NCBI RefSeq assembly: GCF_002102175.1
Contig: NZ_LQOX01000115.1
Coordinates: 1 to 64,000, forward strand
Direction: 5' to 3'
Source of the DNA: Mycobacterium gastri
Lineage (GTDB): Bacteria > Actinomycetota > Actinomycetes > Mycobacteriales > Mycobacteriaceae
Length of the DNA: 64,000 nt
Shown here: piece after piece, positions 50,779-59,531 of the stretch
Numbering within the stretch: position 1 is the stretch's first letter
Layout: each line of letters opens with the position of its first letter
Notes under the pieces: generated by a model
What the model was told of the DNA's origin: nothing
Databases searched by the model: none
Seen by the model: the letters and a program-made list of their open reading frames with translations, nothing else
Made by a program: the position numbers and the translations under genes

Positions 50779-50851
50779 TGGAGCTAAGGGGACTCGAACC
50801 CCTGACCCCCACACTGCCAGTGTGGTGCGCTACCAGCTGCGCCATAGCCCC
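50779..50851 (-). tRNA. tRNA-Ala (anticodon GGC)
   Basis: 73 nt folding into a full cloverleaf: acceptor GGGGCTA/TAGCTCC (one G-U pair), D stem GCGC/GCGC, anticodon stem CCACA/TGTGG with loop CTGGCAG (anticodon GGC, Ala), T stem AGGGG/CCCCT with loop TTCGAGT, discriminator A. CCA is not encoded. Its 3' 42 nt are the repeated attachment core of the adjoining array. M. tuberculosis also has a tRNA next to pgmA. Confidence 0.96.
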
Positions 50852-50916
50852 GAGATGTCGTGCCCATCGAAGCTACACCACCGCCGGGAACCGTTCAAAG
50901 TCCCAGGCCACGACAC

Positions 50917-52563
50917 CTACCCGATAACCTGATTGACGACCTCCCGCGCGGTCTTCTGCACTTCGGCCAGATGCTCGGGCCCGCGGAACGACTCCGCGTA
51001 GATCTTGTAGACATCTTCGGTGCCGGACGGTCGCGCGGCAAACCACGCGCTGGCAGTCGTCACCTTGAGGCCACCCAGCGGCGCGTGGTTTCCCGGGGCG
51101 TCGGTCAGCTTGGCGGTAATCGGCTCGCCCGCCAACTCGGTGGCGGTCACCTGGTCAGCCGACAGCTTGGCCAGGCGCGCTTTCTGCTCCCGATCGGCGG
51201 GCACGTCGACCCGGGCGTACGTCGGCGCACCATACTCGGACGTCAACGCCTGGTGCCGCTGCGATGGCGTGGCGCCGGTAACGGCCAGGATCTCGGCGGC
51301 CAGCAAAGCCATGATGATGCCGTCCTTGTCGGTGGTCCACACCGAGCCGTCCCGGCGCAGAAACGACGCCCCGGCCGACTCCTCACCACCGAACCCGATG
51401 GTGCCGCCGATCAAGCCGTCGACGAACCATTTGAAGCCCACCGGCACCTCGACCAGTCGGCGGCCCAGCCCGGCGACCACCCGGTCGATGATCGACGAGC
51501 TGACCGCGGTCTTGCCGACGGCGATGCCCGCCGGCCAGGTCGGCCGGTGGGTGTAGAGATAGTCGATCGCCACGGCCAGGTAATGGTTCGGGTTCAGCAA
51601 CCCCTCGTCGGGGGTGACGATGCCGTGCCGGTCGGCGTCGGCGTCGTTACCGGTGGCGATCTGGTAGCGGTCCCGGTTGGCGGACATCTTTCGGAGGAGC
51701 CCTGCCATCGCATCCGGGGAGCTGCAGTCCATCCGGATCTTGCCGTCGTGGTCCAGCGTCATGAACCGCCACGTCGCATCGACCAGCGGATTGACCACGG
51801 TCAAGTCCAGGCCATGACGCTGCGCGATCTCGGCCCAGTAGTCCACGCTGGCCCCGCCGAGCGGGTCGGCGCCGATGCGGACTCCGGCCTCGCGGATCGC
51901 GGCGATGTCGACCACGTTGGGCAAGTCGTCGACATAGTTGCCCAGGTAGTCGTGGCGCTGGGCGGTGCGCAGCGCCCGCGTCACCGGCACCCGTTGCACC
52001 GCCGAGACGCCGGCACGCAGAATCTCGTTGGCGCGCTTGGCTATTGCGCTGGTAGCTGCCGTGTCGGCCGGCCCGCCATGGGGCGGGTTGTACTTGAAGC
52101 CGCCGTCGGGCGGCGGGTTGTGCGACGGCGTCACGACGATGCCGTCGGCCAGCGCCGTAGTGCGGCCCCGGTTGTAGGTCACGATGGCGTGACTGATGGC
52201 CGGAGTCGGCGTGTAGCGGTCGCGGCTGTCCACCACCGCTAGCACGTCGTTGGCAGCGAGCACCTCCAGGGCCGACACCCAGGCCGGTTCGGAAAGTCCG
52301 TGCGTGTCACGGCCGATGAACAGCGGCCCGGTGGTGCCTTGCTGCGCGCGGTACTCCACGATGGCCTGGGTGATCGCCAGAATGTGGGCCTCGTTGAAGG
52401 CGCCGTCAAGCGCCGAGCCGCGGTGTCCGGAGGTGCCGAACACCACCTGCTGTGCGACGTCGTGGGAATCGGGTTGGATCGAGTAGTACGCCGTCACCAG
52501 GTGCGGCAGATCGACGAGGTCTTCGGACTGGGCCGGCTGTCCGGCTCGCGGGTGGGCCACCAT
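50917..52563 (-). CDS. pgmA: Phosphoglucomutase
   Basis: 548 residues from GTG/ATG-type start at 52563 ([12 protein letters not shown]). The phosphoserine loop is [11 protein letters not shown] (Ser147), the metal loop [10 protein letters not shown], the sugar-binding loop [15 protein letters not shown] and the phosphate-binding [15 protein letters not shown]. It interconverts glucose 1- and 6-phosphate, feeding glycogen and cell-envelope sugars. Corresponds to Rv3068c. It is divergent from crcB. Confidence 0.93.
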   Translation of the reverse strand: MVAHPRAGQPAQSEDLVDLPHLVTAYYSIQPDSHDVAQQVVFGTSGHRGSALDGAFNEAHILAITQAIVEYRAQQGTTGPLFIGRDTHGLSEPAWVSALEVLAANDVLAVVDSRDRYTPTPAISHAIVTYNRGRTTALADGIVVTPSHNPPPDGGFKYNPPHGGPADTAATSAIAKRANEILRAGVSAVQRVPVTRALRTAQRHDYLGNYVDDLPNVVDIAAIREAGVRIGADPLGGASVDYWAEIAQRHGLDLTVVNPLVDATWRFMTLDHDGKIRMDCSSPDAMAGLLRKMSANRDRYQIATGNDADADRHGIVTPDEGLLNPNHYLAVAIDYLYTHRPTWPAGIAVGKTAVSSSIIDRVVAGLGRRLVEVPVGFKWFVDGLIGGTIGFGGEESAGASFLRRDGSVWTTDKDGIIMALLAAEILAVTGATPSQRHQALTSEYGAPTYARVDVPADREQKARLAKLSADQVTATELAGEPITAKLTDAPGNHAPLGGLKVTTASAWFAARPSGTEDVYKIYAESFRGPEHLAEVQKTAREVVNQVIG

Positions 52564-52654
52564 GGCACCAATTCTGCCCATTGGCACCTTCCCCGCCGTC
52601 GGTCAGGCTCTACGCTGCGAAGCGCACCCTTGGCACACCGGAAGGACTCGACCA

Positions 52655-53053
52655 GTGGCACGCCATGACTACCGGGAGTTGGCCGCGATCTTCGCCGGCG
52701 GAGCGCTGGGCGCGCTGGCACGTGCGGCGCTGGCCACCCTCGCGGTCCCCGACCCGGCCCGGTGGCCATGGCCGACGTTCACCGTCAACATCGTCGGCGC
52801 TTTCCTGGTGGGCTACTTCACCACCCGGCTGCTGGAGCGGCTGCCGTTGTCGAGTTATCGGCGCCCGCTGCTGGGCACCGGATTATGCGGTGGCCTCACC
52901 ACTTTCTCGACCATGCAGGTGGAGACGGTCAGGATGCTCGAACACGGCCATTGGGTGCTGGCCGCCGCCTACACCGTCGTCAGCATCGTGCTCGGGCTGC
53001 TGGCAGTGCAGCTGGCCACGGTCTTGGTGCGCCGGGTGCGGGTGCGCGGATGA
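52655..53053 (+). CDS. crcB1: CrcB/Fluc fluoride exporter subunit 1
   Basis: 132 residues from GTG 52655 (GGAAGGA upstream). Four helices with [12 protein letters not shown] and the Fluc signature [11 protein letters not shown]...[17 protein letters not shown]. Fluc channels are dual-topology dimers; here two different genes suggest a heterodimer. The stop overlaps the next gene by ATGA. I see no crcB fluoride riboswitch in the 90 nt upstream. Confidence 0.92.
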   Translation: MARHDYRELAAIFAGGALGALARAALATLAVPDPARWPWPTFTVNIVGAFLVGYFTTRLLERLPLSSYRRPLLGTGLCGGLTTFSTMQVETVRMLEHGHWVLAAAYTVVSIVLGLLAVQLATVLVRRVRVRG

Positions 53054-53418
53054 TCTCGGTTGCCGTCTGGCTGGGCGTCATGGTCATCGGCGGGATCGGG
53101 TCGGTGTTGCGTTTCCTGGTCGATCGCGCCGTCGCGCGCCGGACGGCGCGGGCATTTCCCTACGGCACGCTGGCGGTGAACCTCAGCGGCGCCGCGCTGC
53201 TGGGGTTCCTCGGCGGCTTGACGTTACCCAAAGACGTTGCGCTGCTGGCGGGCGCGGCGTTCGTCGGGGCCTACACCACCTTCTCCACCTGGATGCTGGA
53301 AACCCAGCGGCTGGGCGAGGACCGCCAGCTTCGTGCGGCATTGGCCAATATCACCGTCAGCGTCATACTCGGACTGGCGGCGGCGCTGCTAGGCCAATGG
53401 ATCGCGGAGCAGATATGA
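53050..53418 (+). CDS. crcB2: CrcB/Fluc fluoride exporter subunit 2
   Basis: 122 residues. [30 protein letters not shown] and the pore motif [13 protein letters not shown] define Fluc. Overlaps crcB1 (ATGA) and the DUF190 gene (ATGA), so the three are one translationally coupled operon. Confidence 0.92.
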   Translation: MISVAVWLGVMVIGGIGSVLRFLVDRAVARRTARAFPYGTLAVNLSGAALLGFLGGLTLPKDVALLAGAAFVGAYTTFSTWMLETQRLGEDRQLRAALANITVSVILGLAAALLGQWIAEQI

Positions 53419-54518
53419 GTGAGCAAAGCCTGAAGTTGACGGCTTACTTCGGCGAGCGGCAACGCGCAGTCGACACCAAACGGTTTCTGGCCGACGCGAT
53501 GCTGGATCTGTTCGGCCAAAACGGCGTCGCGACCAGCGTTTTGATGCGCGGTACCACGGGCTTCGGGCCCGAGCACGAGCTGCGCTGCGACCGGACGCTG
53601 AGTTTGTCCGAGGATCCTCCGGTCACCATTGTCGCCGTCGACGTCGCGTCGAAGATCCGCGGTCTGGTCGACGATGTCACGGCGATGACCGACCGCGGAT
53701 TGGTGACGTTGGAACGCGCCCGACTGGTCACCCGACACAGCGGCGCCGAGGCGCTGGGCGAGATGGAAAGCCGAAACGGGGATGCCGCCAAGCTCACCGT
53801 CTACGTCGGCCGTCAGGTGCGAGTCGGTGGGACCGCCGCCAGCTACGCCGTCTGCGAACTACTGTATCGGCACGGATTCGCCGGTGCCACAGTGCTTCTC
53901 GGTGTCGACGGCACGGCATACGGCGAACGTTTCCGGGCGCGCTTCTTCGGCCGCAACGTCAATGTTCCGTTGATGATTATCGCTATCGGTTCGGTTCCGC
54001 AGGTGTCGGCCGCCGCCACCGACCTCGCCGGCCTACTGCCCAACCCACTGCTGACCATCGAACGGGTACGGCTGTGCAAACGCGACGGCGAGCTGTTGGC
54101 CCGCCCCCAACAGCTGCCGCCGACCGACAACCAGGGACGAAACCTGTGGCAGAAGCTGATGGTGCACACCGCCGAGGCGACCCATCACGAGGGCCTGCCG
54201 ATCCACCGCGCGCTGGTGTACCGACTGATGCAGTCGCAGACAACCCGGGGCGCGACTGCCCTGCGTGGTGTCTGGGGTTTCCATGGCGCTCATAAACCGC
54301 ACGGGGACAAGCTTTTTCAGCTTGCCCGTAAAGTACCGGTGATCACCATCATCGTCGATACGCCGGAGGCTATTGCGCGCAGCTTCGATATCGTCGACGA
54401 GCTGACTACCCGCCACGGGCTGGTCACCAGCGAGATGGTCCCGGCAGCGGTGTCCTTGACAGGATCGCCGGGATCGCCTAGAGCGGCTGAAACGCCGCTG
54501 GCACAGTACAACTACTGA
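53415..54518 (+). CDS. Tandem DUF190 protein linked to CrcB
   Basis: 367 residues with three related DUF190-like segments (GERQRAVDTKRFLADAMLDLFGQNG..., VGRQVRVGGTAASYAVCELLYRHG..., ALVYRLMQSQTTRGATALRGVWGFHG...). The repeated pattern (GATVLLGVDG-YG, G-PLMIIAIGS) suggests a PII-like ferredoxin fold. It resembles Rv3071, which likewise follows the crcB pair. A regulatory role for the fluoride channel is inferred from constant linkage only. Confidence 0.85.
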   Translation: MSEQSLKLTAYFGERQRAVDTKRFLADAMLDLFGQNGVATSVLMRGTTGFGPEHELRCDRTLSLSEDPPVTIVAVDVASKIRGLVDDVTAMTDRGLVTLERARLVTRHSGAEALGEMESRNGDAAKLTVYVGRQVRVGGTAASYAVCELLYRHGFAGATVLLGVDGTAYGERFRARFFGRNVNVPLMIIAIGSVPQVSAAATDLAGLLPNPLLTIERVRLCKRDGELLARPQQLPPTDNQGRNLWQKLMVHTAEATHHEGLPIHRALVYRLMQSQTTRGATALRGVWGFHGAHKPHGDKLFQLARKVPVITIIVDTPEAIARSFDIVDELTTRHGLVTSEMVPAAVSLTGSPGSPRAAETPLAQYNY

Positions 54519-54528
54519 CGTTCGTTCG

Positions 54529-55155
54529 TCATTGCTTCCGGAGCGCAGGCACATCGTCGAGGGTGCGCGGCAGCACGTAGAGCGCTACCCGCCGATTCGC
54601 CAGTTCGTGTTCGCCGAGGAAGAAGCAGCCACCGCTCTCACAGAAGTGCCGTATCCCTTTGCTACGGTAGTCCGGGTCGAAAATGATCCGGCGACACTGT
54701 GGTTCGGCATTGAGCACGCTGGCCACGAAGTGCGGCAGCAGGAGCTGGGCGACGCCCAGAGTGATGATGTTCGGATCTGCGGTGGCGGCGTGGATGCCCA
54801 GATCATAGGGATCGGCCTCGTACAGAGTCGAGATCAAATCCTTTGCAGCCCAGTATAATTCGAGGTAGCCGTGATATCGGCCGTCCAGACTGCCGACGAA
54901 CGGCCGCGAGTAGTTGCCGTCGAGCTGGGCCCGCAGATACCGCTGCCATCGCGACGCCGGCCACACGCATTCCCACGCTCTGGCCAAGTGCGGCCTGCTC
55001 ATCCACTCGGCGATCATCTCCGCGTCGGTATCCGGATCGGCCAGCCGGAATGCGTACGGCGAAGGCACCGCCGGCGTGGGCGGCGGCGGGACGTTACGGA
55101 CCTCGTCGGTGAGATCGGTCAGTTGGCGCGGGAAAAGCGCGTCGGCTTCGCTCAT
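54529..55155 (-). CDS. MbtK-like lysine N-acyltransferase (GNAT)
   Basis: 208 residues from ATG 55155. The family motif runs [22 protein letters not shown], then [34 protein letters not shown] and [11 protein letters not shown], and [15 protein letters not shown]. It is close to MbtK (Rv1347c), which transfers the long acyl chain to the hydroxylysine of mycobactin. No other siderophore gene is near, so it may be a second acyltransferase with another acceptor. It starts 1 nt after the stop of the LLM oxidoreductase gene. Confidence 0.85.
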   Translation of the reverse strand: MSEADALFPRQLTDLTDEVRNVPPPPTPAVPSPYAFRLADPDTDAEMIAEWMSRPHLARAWECVWPASRWQRYLRAQLDGNYSRPFVGSLDGRYHGYLELYWAAKDLISTLYEADPYDLGIHAATADPNIITLGVAQLLLPHFVASVLNAEPQCRRIIFDPDYRSKGIRHFCESGGCFFLGEHELANRRVALYVLPRTLDDVPALRKQ

Positions 55156-55156
55156 G

Positions 55157-56050
55157 TCAACCCGCAAGCCTACCTACCGCACCCGTTGCCGACAGCCATT
55201 TGTCGGCCAGCGCCGAAACCCAGCCGGCTACCGCGCCGGCATCCGCCGGCGGTGCCTGGACCAGCACCAGCTCGCCGACGCCCAGTTCGGCCAGAGCCTC
55301 GACGTCGCCGACCCGGGGGCTGCGCAGCGCCACCGCAAGTGACAGCTCACCAGGGTCGCGACCCGACTCGGCACACAGCTGCTCGAGCCTGCCGACCCGT
55401 TCGCGCACCTCGTTCACGCCGTCGAGGTTGAACCCGTACCAGCCGTCCGCCCATGCCGCGACTCGTCTCATCGCCGCATCGCTATTGCCCCCGACCACGA
55501 TCGGGATGCGGCGCTCACGAGCAGGCTTGGGGTTGACCCGAACGCAGTCGAATGCGACGAAGTCTCCGCCGAACGACGCGACATCGTCGCGCCATAACGT
55601 GCGCATCGCGGCGACGTATTCGGCGGTGCGCGCCGCGCGGCGCTCGAACGGCACCCCGAGCGCTTCGAACTCCTCTCGCAACCACCCGACGCCGACACCA
55701 AGCACCAGTCGGCCGCCGCTCAGCCGATCCAGGCTCGCCGCCTGCTTGGCCACCACGACCGGGTTGTGTTCGGGCAGCAGCAACACACCGGTAGCGACCG
55801 CTATCCGCGACGACGCGGCGGCGGCGAACGCCAACGCGATCATCGGGTCCAGCCAATCCGCCTGGGCCGGAACCGCGATGACGCCGTCGTCGGAGTAGGG
55901 ATACCGGGACGCGGGCCGGTCCACCATCACGACGTGTTCGCCGGCCCACAGGGTGGCGAAACCGGCGTTGTCCGCCGCGGATGCGACGGCGTCGATCACC
56001 GTCCGGTCAGCGCCGGATCCGATCCCCAGCGCATGCAATCCGAGCCGCAT
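55157..56050 (-). CDS. F420-dependent LLM-class oxidoreductase (Rv3072c-like)
   Basis: 297 residues of the luciferase-like fold. Signatures include [56 protein letters not shown] (split for reading) and the [26 protein letters not shown] region. The HNPVxxAKxxAxLDxLSGGR pattern is typical of F420 enzymes. Substrate unknown. Coupled to the MbtK-like gene downstream. Confidence 0.87.
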   Translation of the reverse strand: MRLGLHALGIGSGADRTVIDAVASAADNAGFATLWAGEHVVMVDRPASRYPYSDDGVIAVPAQADWLDPMIALAFAAAASSRIAVATGVLLLPEHNPVVVAKQAASLDRLSGGRLVLGVGVGWLREEFEALGVPFERRAARTAEYVAAMRTLWRDDVASFGGDFVAFDCVRVNPKPARERRIPIVVGGNSDAAMRRVAAWADGWYGFNLDGVNEVRERVGRLEQLCAESGRDPGELSLAVALRSPRVGDVEALAELGVGELVLVQAPPADAGAVAGWVSALADKWLSATGAVGRLAG

Positions 56051-56071
56051 CCGACGATCGTCTCATGCGGG

Positions 56072-56428
56072 TCAGCGACTCTTGAGCAGCTTCGCCAGGA
56101 CAGCCGCGTGACTGCCGTCGATTTCGCGCGTGGCGGTGACCAGAGTGATGGGCCCGCTCTCGGCGAGCTTCCGCAGTTCGGCCAGCGCCGGGCTGCCGGC
56201 CAGTTCCGCTTCGTAGCGCGCCTCGAATTCGTCGAACCGCTCCCGCCGGTGGTGGTACCACTCACGCAGTTCCTTCGACGGGGCGACGCCCTTGCACCAG
56301 ATACCCGCCCGCGGGTCGTCTTTGCGGATTCCCCGCGGCCAGATGCCGTCGACCAGGATGCGCTGTCCGTCGTCGGGACCGGGCTCCTCATAGATCCGCG
56401 TCACTCGGATCTGGCGCTTGGCGACCAT
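56072..56428 (-). CDS. DUF488 family protein
   Basis: 118 residues: RIYEEPGPDDGQRILVDGIWPRGIRKDD, then GVAPSKELREWYHHRRERFDEFEARYEAEL and LVTATREIDGSHAAVLAKLL, the complete short DUF488 (YeaO-like) form. Function unknown. Order with the LLM gene matches Rv3072c-Rv3073c. Confidence 0.85.
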   Translation of the reverse strand: MVAKRQIRVTRIYEEPGPDDGQRILVDGIWPRGIRKDDPRAGIWCKGVAPSKELREWYHHRRERFDEFEARYEAELAGSPALAELRKLAESGPITLVTATREIDGSHAAVLAKLLKSR

Positions 56429-56432
56429 GGCG

Positions 56433-56777
56433 TCAGTGATAGAGCAGATTGGTGTGCTGGCTGCAGTAGCTGTTGACGGCAGCGAGCACGGTGGACTTCG
56501 CCTCCTGCTGGGTGAAGTTGCCGGGGCCGCCGACGAGTCTGTTGACCGTCGCCTGGTACGTCTGCGGGGTGGGGCTCTGGTCGAGCATGGCGCAGGTGGT
56601 GTGGGCCTCGGCGATCATCGTCTGCAGCGAGACCCGGCCCTGGTAGTTGACCCCGTTCTCGGAGAGCCACTTGGTGTAGTAGGAATCCTCGGTGCTCAGC
56701 GGATCGGCTTGGGCTTCCGGGCTGGTCAGCAGAGCCAGGCCCACCAGCGATACCGCGAGCATTTGTGCAGGCCTCAT
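56433..56777 (-). CDS. Secreted DUF732 protein
   Basis: 114 residues from ATG 56777 (GGGAGG upstream). Signal peptide MRPAQMLAVSLVGLALLTSPEAQADP. The mature DUF732 has YYTKWLSENGVNYQG, TCAMLDQ and NSYCSQHTNLLYH, with the two cysteines that normally pair. Function unknown; typical small secreted mycobacterial protein. The 216 nt to the lyase gene show no gene. Confidence 0.85.
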   Translation of the reverse strand: MRPAQMLAVSLVGLALLTSPEAQADPLSTEDSYYTKWLSENGVNYQGRVSLQTMIAEAHTTCAMLDQSPTPQTYQATVNRLVGGPGNFTQQEAKSTVLAAVNSYCSQHTNLLYH

Positions 56778-56993
56778 GATCCGCCTCCCGATGAGCGTCC
56801 TCAGCACCGAAGCAAGCAGGGCCAACGCTACGCCGGAACTTCCCGGTTGAGGGCAGCTGCGGCGTCTCGATGTCGATCACGTTCGGGGTGAACGCCAGTC
56901 GGGCAAGCGATACCGGTCCGGGGCCCCACCGCGGATACCGCCGATCACGGTCAGCGATGTCGAGGTCCGCATCGCGCTCGCTCGGCACGCCGC

Positions 56994-57929
56994 CTAGTAG
57001 TGGTAGGTGTCCGTCGGGGCGGGCATGTGAACCCGCTCGTCCTCGAACTCCGAGACTTCGATGCCGTAGGCGCGGGCCAGGTCGAGGATCTTGGTGGCCC
57101 GCGCAATGCGCGGCAGGTCGGAGCCGTTGCGGATCTCTCCGCCGTCGCGCTGGAACTCGGCGAAAAACTCTTTGGCCCAGCCGATTTCGTCTTGCGAAGG
57201 AGACAATCCCTCGTTTACCACGGCGCATTGTTCGGGCGACAGGCAGATCTTGCCGGTCATGCCGAATTCGACGGAGACCGCGGTGGCCTCGATGAGCTTG
57301 AGCGGGTTGGTGCCGATGGTCGGCCCGTCGATGGCACTGGGCAGGTTGGCGGCCTTGGCGGCGATGGTGAACCGTGACCGGGCGTAGGCCAGGGTGGTCG
57401 GCTCTTCGCCGAAACCGGTGTCGCGGCGGAAATCGCCGATGCCGAAGGCCAGCCGGAAGGTGCCTTTCGCCGCGGCGATCTCGGTGATGCGCTCCAGGCC
57501 CCGGGCCGTTTCGACCAGCGCCACGATCGGCACGTTCGGCAGTCGCAGCGCGGTCTCGGTGACATGGTCCACCGATTCGACCATCGCCAGCATCACGCCG
57601 CCGATCGATGTACCGGCCAGCGCAGCTATGTCGTCCGCCCACCACGGGGTGCCGAAGCCGTTGATGCGAACCCAGTCGCCGTTTCCGGCGCTGAGCCACC
57701 GCACCACATTGTCACGGGCGGTCGGCTTGTCTTTGGGCGCAACGGCATCCTCGATGTCGAGGACGACGATGTCGGCACGAGAGTGCGCCGCGGCCTGGAA
57801 ACGCTCGGCGTGCGCGCCGTTGACCAACAGCCAGCTTCGCGCGAGCACCGGATCGATGCGTGAACCGATGTCATCGGGATCCGAAGCGGCGCCGTCGACC
57901 TGGTCATACATTGCGTGTTCAGTGGTCAT
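56994..57929 (-). CDS. CitE-like HpcH/HpaI family lyase (Rv3075c-like)
   Basis: 311 residues. Three adjacent ATGs (57935, 57932, 57929) compete; the third has the best ribosome-site spacing. TIM-barrel motifs: WLLVNGAHAERFQAAAHSRADIVVLDIEDAVAPKDK, the Arg in VRINGFGTPWWADDI, VALVETARGL with the metal Glu, and FGIGDFRRDTG. Citrate-lyase beta-like enzymes cleave acyl-CoA beta-hydroxy acids; the true substrate is not known. Confidence 0.87.
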   Translation of the reverse strand: MTTEHAMYDQVDGAASDPDDIGSRIDPVLARSWLLVNGAHAERFQAAAHSRADIVVLDIEDAVAPKDKPTARDNVVRWLSAGNGDWVRINGFGTPWWADDIAALAGTSIGGVMLAMVESVDHVTETALRLPNVPIVALVETARGLERITEIAAAKGTFRLAFGIGDFRRDTGFGEEPTTLAYARSRFTIAAKAANLPSAIDGPTIGTNPLKLIEATAVSVEFGMTGKICLSPEQCAVVNEGLSPSQDEIGWAKEFFAEFQRDGGEIRNGSDLPRIARATKILDLARAYGIEVSEFEDERVHMPAPTDTYHY

Positions 57930-58006
57930 CATCATTTCCGTGGGTATGTAGCGCGGTTCCCTAAACCGTAACCTCATCGCGAAACGGGCGGTCCGGCCGA
58001 CCCGCC

Positions 58007-58618
58007 TCAGCGGCGCGAACGGCGAAGTTCGTGGCCGGCGGTCAGCCGGAACAGCGCGCGGTCCAGGGTCGGCAAGATCTCGGTGATGGCGATTTCGCCG
58101 GCGGTGAATCGGGCCACCAGACCGTAGGCCAGGTTGGACACGATCGGCGGCAGGTCCGCGACGAGGTCGGGGTCGGCCTCGCCGAGCACGGCCATCGCGG
58201 CGGGCACGACGGCGTCGACACCCCGGCTCACCAGCCGCTGACCACCGGGAGCAGACCGGGCACGGTAATAGGCCCGCAGCATGTCCGGGTGACGCTCCCA
58301 GGGTTCGAAAATCGTCCGGAACACGCGCATCAGGCCGTCGTAGATGGATTCGCCCGGGCCGGGTGTCTGCGCCGCCAAGCCGGCGTAGCGGTTCTCGTCC
58401 ATCCAGCGCTCGAGCGCCGCCAGGATCAGCGCGTCTCGGGTCGGATAACGCTTGTAGATGGTGGCCAGCGACGTCCGCGCACGCCGGGCCACCTCCCGCA
58501 GCTGGACGGCGTCGTAGCCCCCGGTCTCCAGGATGTCGACGACCACTTCCAGGATGGGATCGGGAATCCGATCGTGCGGGCGCTCCGGGTCGCCGGTCAC
58601 CACTTCAGCGCTAACCAA
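58007..58618 (-). CDS. TetR family regulator
   Basis: 203 residues from a TTG at 58618 (a GTG at 58603 is an alternative). HTH: ILEVVVDILETGGYDAVQLREVARRARTSLATIYKRYPTRDALI, close to the KstR-type pattern. It is divergent from an SDR-P450 pair; two matching operators lie in the gap. Probably represses both directions; ligand unknown but a terpenoid or steroid is plausible from the target genes. Confidence 0.85.
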   Translation of the reverse strand: MVSAEVVTGDPERPHDRIPDPILEVVVDILETGGYDAVQLREVARRARTSLATIYKRYPTRDALILAALERWMDENRYAGLAAQTPGPGESIYDGLMRVFRTIFEPWERHPDMLRAYYRARSAPGGQRLVSRGVDAVVPAAMAVLGEADPDLVADLPPIVSNLAYGLVARFTAGEIAITEILPTLDRALFRLTAGHELRRSRR

Positions 58619-58640
58619 CTTTCACCCTTGCTCTCGCTCA

Positions 58641-58676
58641 GTAACATCGTTACCCTACCGGGTGTAACACCGTTAC
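58641..58676. promoter_or_regulatory. Twin TetR operators between regulator and SDR-P450 genes
   Basis: GTAACATCGTTAC (58641-58653) and GTAACACCGTTAC (58664-58676), identical 5-bp arms GTAAC/GTTAC, starts 23 bp apart. They differ from the KstR site, where AAC and GTT are closer. Confidence 0.75.
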
Positions 58677-58692
58677 TCAACGAGGAGCAGCG

Positions 58693-59520
58693 ATGGCCGG
58701 CCGAGTCGACGGCAAGGTCGCGTTCATCACCGGCGCGGCCCGCGGCCAGGGCCGCAGTCACGCCGTGCGGCTGGCGCAGGAAGGCGCCGACATCATCGCG
58801 GTCGACATCTGCCAACCGATCGAGAACTCGGCGGCACCACCCGCGACACCCGAAGACCTCGCGGAGACGGCCGACCTCGTCAAGGCTCTGGACCGGCGTA
58901 TCGTCACCGCCGAAGTCGACGTCCGCGATTACGACTCGCTCAAGGCCGCCGTCGACGGCGGGGTCGAGCAACTCGGCCGGCTGGACATCGTCGTCGCCAA
59001 CGCCGGCATCGGCACCGTGGGAGTCCGGCTGGACCGCATGGACGAGGACTTGTGGCGGCAAATGATCGACATCAACCTCAGCGGCGTTTGGAAGTCGGTG
59101 AAAGCCGCAGTGCGCCATCTAGATTCGGGCGCATCGATCGTCTTGACCAGTTCGGTCGCCGGGCTCAAGGCATACCCTCATACCGGACACTACGTGGCGG
59201 CCAAACACGGGGTCGTCGGGCTGATGCGGTCCTTCGCCGTCGAGCTGGGTCCGCGCAACATCCGCGTCAACTCGGTACACCCGACACACGTGAACACGCC
59301 ATTGTTGATCAACGACAACACTTTTCGGCTGTTTCGGCCCGATCTGGAAAATCCGGGCCTCGACGATTTTGCCCCGATCTGCCAGACCTTCCACGTCCTG
59401 CCGATCCCGTGGGTCACCGCCGAGGACATCAGCAACGCGGTCCTCTTCCTGGCCTCTGACGAATCGCGCTACATCACCGGCATTGCGCTTCCCATCGACG
59501 CCGGCAGCTGCCTTAAGTAA
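58693..59520 (+). CDS. Mycofactocin-type short-chain dehydrogenase
   Basis: 275 residues. GAARGQGRSHAVRLAQEGADIIAVDIC near the start is the signature of mycofactocin-coupled SDRs (carveol dehydrogenase-like), which hold NAD without exchange. NAGIGTVG, LTSSVAG and the HYVAAKHG active site are present; the end is FLASDESRYITGIALPIDAGSCLK. Its redox partner would be mycofactocin made elsewhere. First gene of a two-gene unit with the P450 12 nt downstream. Confidence 0.88.
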   Translation: MAGRVDGKVAFITGAARGQGRSHAVRLAQEGADIIAVDICQPIENSAAPPATPEDLAETADLVKALDRRIVTAEVDVRDYDSLKAAVDGGVEQLGRLDIVVANAGIGTVGVRLDRMDEDLWRQMIDINLSGVWKSVKAAVRHLDSGASIVLTSSVAGLKAYPHTGHYVAAKHGVVGLMRSFAVELGPRNIRVNSVHPTHVNTPLLINDNTFRLFRPDLENPGLDDFAPICQTFHVLPIPWVTAEDISNAVLFLASDESRYITGIALPIDAGSCLK

Positions 59521-59531
59521 AGGACCAGCAC

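Larger units (their letters stand above)
45365..50851. mobile_element. tRNA-Ala-anchored array of integrase-less cassettes
   Basis: The span holds the intact tRNA-Ala and three tandem copies of its 3' 41-42 nt (46295, 47230, 48929). 9-bp direct repeats of the TTGTCGTCA type flank the copies at constant distances: the right-hand series starts 73 nt after the end of all three partial copies, and a left-hand site lies 82-84 nt before three of the four. Four inter-core units of about 0.9, 0.9, 1.7 and 1.8 kb each carry one small module: a TA pair, a TA pair, an ATPase and an ATPase. Duplicated tRNA 3' ends with arm-like repeats are the mark of tyrosine-integrase insertion. No integrase or excisionase is encoded, so mobilisation would need help in trans. 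The leftmost repeats at 45365 lack a core. Confidence 0.75.

Noticed and set aside
52564..52654. Fluoride (crcB) riboswitch upstream of crcB1
   Set aside because: Conserved riboswitch strings and pseudoknot pattern are not visible in the short gap.
56401..57699. 432-residue minus-strand frame over the lyase and DUF732 genes
   Set aside because: Overlaps three real genes in another frame and is Arg-rich without motifs.
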